6,168 nt of DNA from an uncultured Chloroflexota bacterium. GTDB taxonomy: Bacteria; Chloroflexota; Dehalococcoidia; UBA2247; RBG-13-53-26. The notes beneath the pieces are model-generated. The model saw only the letters and a list, made by a program, of their open reading frames with translations, had not been told where the DNA came from and did no database searches. This document shows, piece after piece, positions 4,322-6,168 of the stretch. How positions within the stretch are numbered: the first letter of the stretch is position 1; each line of letters begins with the position of its first letter. A program made the translations under genes and the position numbers. The stretch is taken from positions 1 to 6,168 of the forward strand of contig CALMBS010000115.1 in NCBI GenBank assembly GCA_937860285.1, written 5' to 3'.

Positions 4322-6168
4322 ATGAAGATACTGGATGAGTTCAAGAGGATGGCGGGGGACCTGAAGGTCATAGATGGGGCAGCAGACCGGGCGATGTACA
4401 GTCAGGACATCGGCGACCTGCCGCCGGTGATGACCCGGGTACTCTTCCGGACAATGCCCGATTTCGCAGTGCAGCCCGCGACTGTGGAGGAGGTCCGGAA
4501 GGTCCTGGCGTTCGCCCGCGAGCGGAAGGTCGCGGTGATACCCCGCGGGGCCGCCTCGTGGGGCTTCGGCGGGGTAGTCCCCACCGGGGGCGGGATAGTC
4601 ATCGACCTGTCCCCCTTCCGCCGGATACTGGCGCTTGACGCGGCCGGCAAGACCGTGACCGTGGAGGCGGGCGCCCGGTGGGGCGACATCGACATCATGG
4701 CCCGGAAGGAAGGCCTGTGCCTGCAGACCTACCCGTCCAGCAAGTTCTCCACTGTAGGCGGCTGGATCGCGACCGGCGGGTACGGCATCAACAGCTTCAG
4801 GTACGGCCACCTGTCGAAACAGATCGTCTCCATGAAGGTGGTCACCGGGGCCGGCGAGGTCCGGGAGCTGTCGCCGGCCGACCGCGATTTCGGCCATTTC
4901 TTGGGCACTGAGGGCGAGTTCGGCATCGTGATGGAGGCCACCCTGCGCCTGAGGGACGTGCCCGCCGGCTCGTTCCCGCGCCTGGTCTACTTCGCCAGCG
5001 AAAGCTCCGCTTTCGCCTTCATCGGGCGCTATGCCAGTGAGGTGAGCGGGACGCCGTCGGCGCCCAATGTCATCCGGTTCCTGGACTCCAACCACCTGGG
5101 CGACGTGAACCGAATCACCCGTACCGACATATTCCGCAAGGGCGCGGCGGTCCTGGTGGAGTTCGGCAGTCCCGAGGACGAGCGACGTTTCAGCGACTAC
5201 CTGTCCCGGGAGGACGCGCGCGGCATCGAAGAGGCGCCCCCATACGCGGCCAGCTTCCTGTGGAACGAGCGCCTGTTCGGCATGAAGACCAAGCGCCTCG
5301 GGCCGAGCATCCTGGCCAGCGAGGTCATCATACCTGTCGCCAACGCGGCGGCCTTCATCGCCAAAGCCAGGAAGCTGGGCGGCTACTTCGGCGTGGAGGT
5401 CTGCACCGACTCCTACATCATCGACGGGCAGAAGGCGCTGGTTATGTCAACCTTCCTGTGCGATTCCCGGACCCGGAGGTACTACATCAACCTGCCGCTG
5501 GTGACCATGATCACCAAGGCGGCGGTGCTGCGCGGCGCGGAGCCCTACGGGCTGGGACTGTGGAATGCCGCCTTCGTCCACGATCTCTATGACGGCGCCC
5601 GGCTGCGCCAGCTTGTGGCCTTCAAGGCCCAGGCCGATCCCGCCGGCATCCTCAACCCCGGCAAGTTCTTCCGCGTCGGAGCCAGGGGGGTGGGAAGCCT
5701 GGTCTTCCGGCCCGCCGTCTTTGGCCCGGCCATGCGGCTTATGCTGCTGCTGGCGCCGGTGACCGGACGGCTGGCCACCGCCGTCCTGGGCAAAGAGAAG
5801 AAGCTGGACAGCCTGGACTACGAGCTCAGCATGCACGCCTGCGCCAAGTGCGGCAACTGCGTGGCGGTCTGCCCGGCCTACCTGGTGACCCAGAATGAAG
5901 CGGTGACCGCCAAGGGCAAGATCGCCCTGGCCAAGAGACTGCTGGCCGGTGAGCCGGTGACCCGCGAGGAAGCGGTCAACGCCTTCATGTGTATGCACTG
6001 CAAAGGCTGCCAGGAGATCTGCCAGACCAACCTGGAGCTAATGGAGCTCTGGGATGCCCTGGAGAAGAGGCTCAAGGACCAGTTCGGCTGGCCGGAGGAC
6101 GAGATAGCCGAGTACCTGAAGAAGGTGGATGCCAGCCGCCAGTACTGGGACATGGTGGAGCACCGGAG
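4322..6168 (+). CDS. FAD-binding oxidoreductase fused to a GlcF-like Fe-S domain (3' end cut by window)
   Basis: An open frame runs to the right edge without a stop; 615 residues are visible. Residues about 45-215 are the VAO/PCMH-type FAD-binding domain: PRGAASWGFGG at 74-84, GGGIVIDLS at 89-97, TVGGWIATGGYG at 144-155, GTEGEFGIV at 195-203. A GlcD-type C-terminal domain ends with GILNPGKFF at 442-450. A hydrophobic linker with several Arg follows (about 458-490). Two ferredoxin-like clusters come next: Cys507, 510, 513, 517 (CxxCxxCxxxCP) and Cys557, 560, 563, 567 (CxxCxxCxxxCQ). The order equals a GlcD-GlcF fusion, as in D-lactate or glycolate dehydrogenases that oxidise a 2-hydroxy acid to a 2-keto acid and send electrons through Fe-S centres to a membrane acceptor. 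Cysteine-rich CCG repeats usual in GlcF-like proteins would lie beyond the window. Substrate unknown. It follows hisH by 22 bases, probably in the same transcript. Start 4322 is chosen over 4316 by ribosome-site spacing. Confidence 0.88.
   Translation, partial: MKILDEFKRMAGDLKVIDGAADRAMYSQDIGDLPPVMTRVLFRTMPDFAVQPATVEEVRKVLAFARERKVAVIPRGAASWGFGGVVPTGGGIVIDLSPFRRILALDAAGKTVTVEAGARWGDIDIMARKEGLCLQTYPSSKFSTVGGWIATGGYGINSFRYGHLSKQIVSMKVVTGAGEVRELSPADRDFGHFLGTEGEFGIVMEATLRLRDVPAGSFPRLVYFASESSAFAFIGRYASEVSGTPSAPNVIRFLDSNHLGDVNRITRTDIFRKGAAVLVEFGSPEDERRFSDYLSREDARGIEEAPPYAASFLWNERLFGMKTKRLGPSILASEVIIPVANAAAFIAKARKLGGYFGVEVCTDSYIIDGQKALVMSTFLCDSRTRRYYINLPLVTMITKAAVLRGAEPYGLGLWNAAFVHDLYDGARLRQLVAFKAQADPAGILNPGKFFRVGARGVGSLVFRPAVFGPAMRLMLLLAPVTGRLATAVLGKEKKLDSLDYELSMHACAKCGNCVAVCPAYLVTQNEAVTAKGKIALAKRLLAGEPVTREEAVNAFMCMHCKGCQEICQTNLELMELWDALEKRLKDQFGWPEDEIAEYLKKVDASRQYWDMVEHR

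Noticed and set aside
3783..4325. A 180-codon + strand frame overlapping hisH
   Set aside because: Out-of-frame with the HisH catalytic motifs and of biased composition; no family resemblance.
3992..5095. A 367-codon open frame on the - strand across hisH and the oxidase
   Set aside because: Low-complexity Arg/Gly/Pro-rich translation that crosses two genes with intact family motifs on the + strand; a composition shadow.

Overview
The window is a GC-rich bacterial segment with four protein-coding genes, all on the + strand, and short intergenic gaps. Order: an SDR-family oxidoreductase (31-801), a large PEP/pyruvate-binding-domain protein with a degenerate KaiC/RecA-like N-terminus (926-3550), the glutaminase subunit of imidazole-glycerol-phosphate synthase, hisH (best start 3661, stop 4299), and a fused FAD-binding/Fe-S oxidoreductase of the GlcD-GlcF (D-lactate/glycolate dehydrogenase) type that starts at 4322 and runs off the right edge. 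No RNA gene, mobile element, CRISPR array or phage signature was seen.

The organism cannot be fixed from the sequence. High GC, good Shine-Dalgarno sites, sigma70-like promoter hexamers, frequent AGG and ATA codons, and the fused FAD/Fe-S oxidase would fit an anaerobic or facultative bacterium such as Chloroflexota (Dehalococcoidia-like) or Desulfobacterota. This is inference at low confidence.

There appear to be at least three transcription units. The SDR gene is read from upstream of the window. The 124-base gap after it (802-925) holds a small perfect hairpin, an extended -10-like element and a second perfect 9-bp inverted repeat directly before the ribosome binding site of the PEP/pyruvate-binding gene. 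The 110-base gap 3551-3660 holds the clearest promoter in the window (TTGACA, 17-base spacer, TACGAT), followed by a hairpin that would hide an upstream ATG and leave the ATG at 3661 as the hisH start. The oxidase follows hisH after 22 bases and is probably cotranscribed with it.

The least ordinary gene is the 874-residue PEP/pyruvate-binding protein. It combines a RecA/KaiC-like domain that has lost its P-loop, an ATP-grasp domain like the nucleotide-binding half of PEP synthase / pyruvate phosphate dikinase, and a well-structured C-terminal domain, without a recognisable phosphohistidine swivelling domain. Its function is not known to me. The other genes look like ordinary metabolic enzymes, although hisH stands apart from hisF and hisA here.
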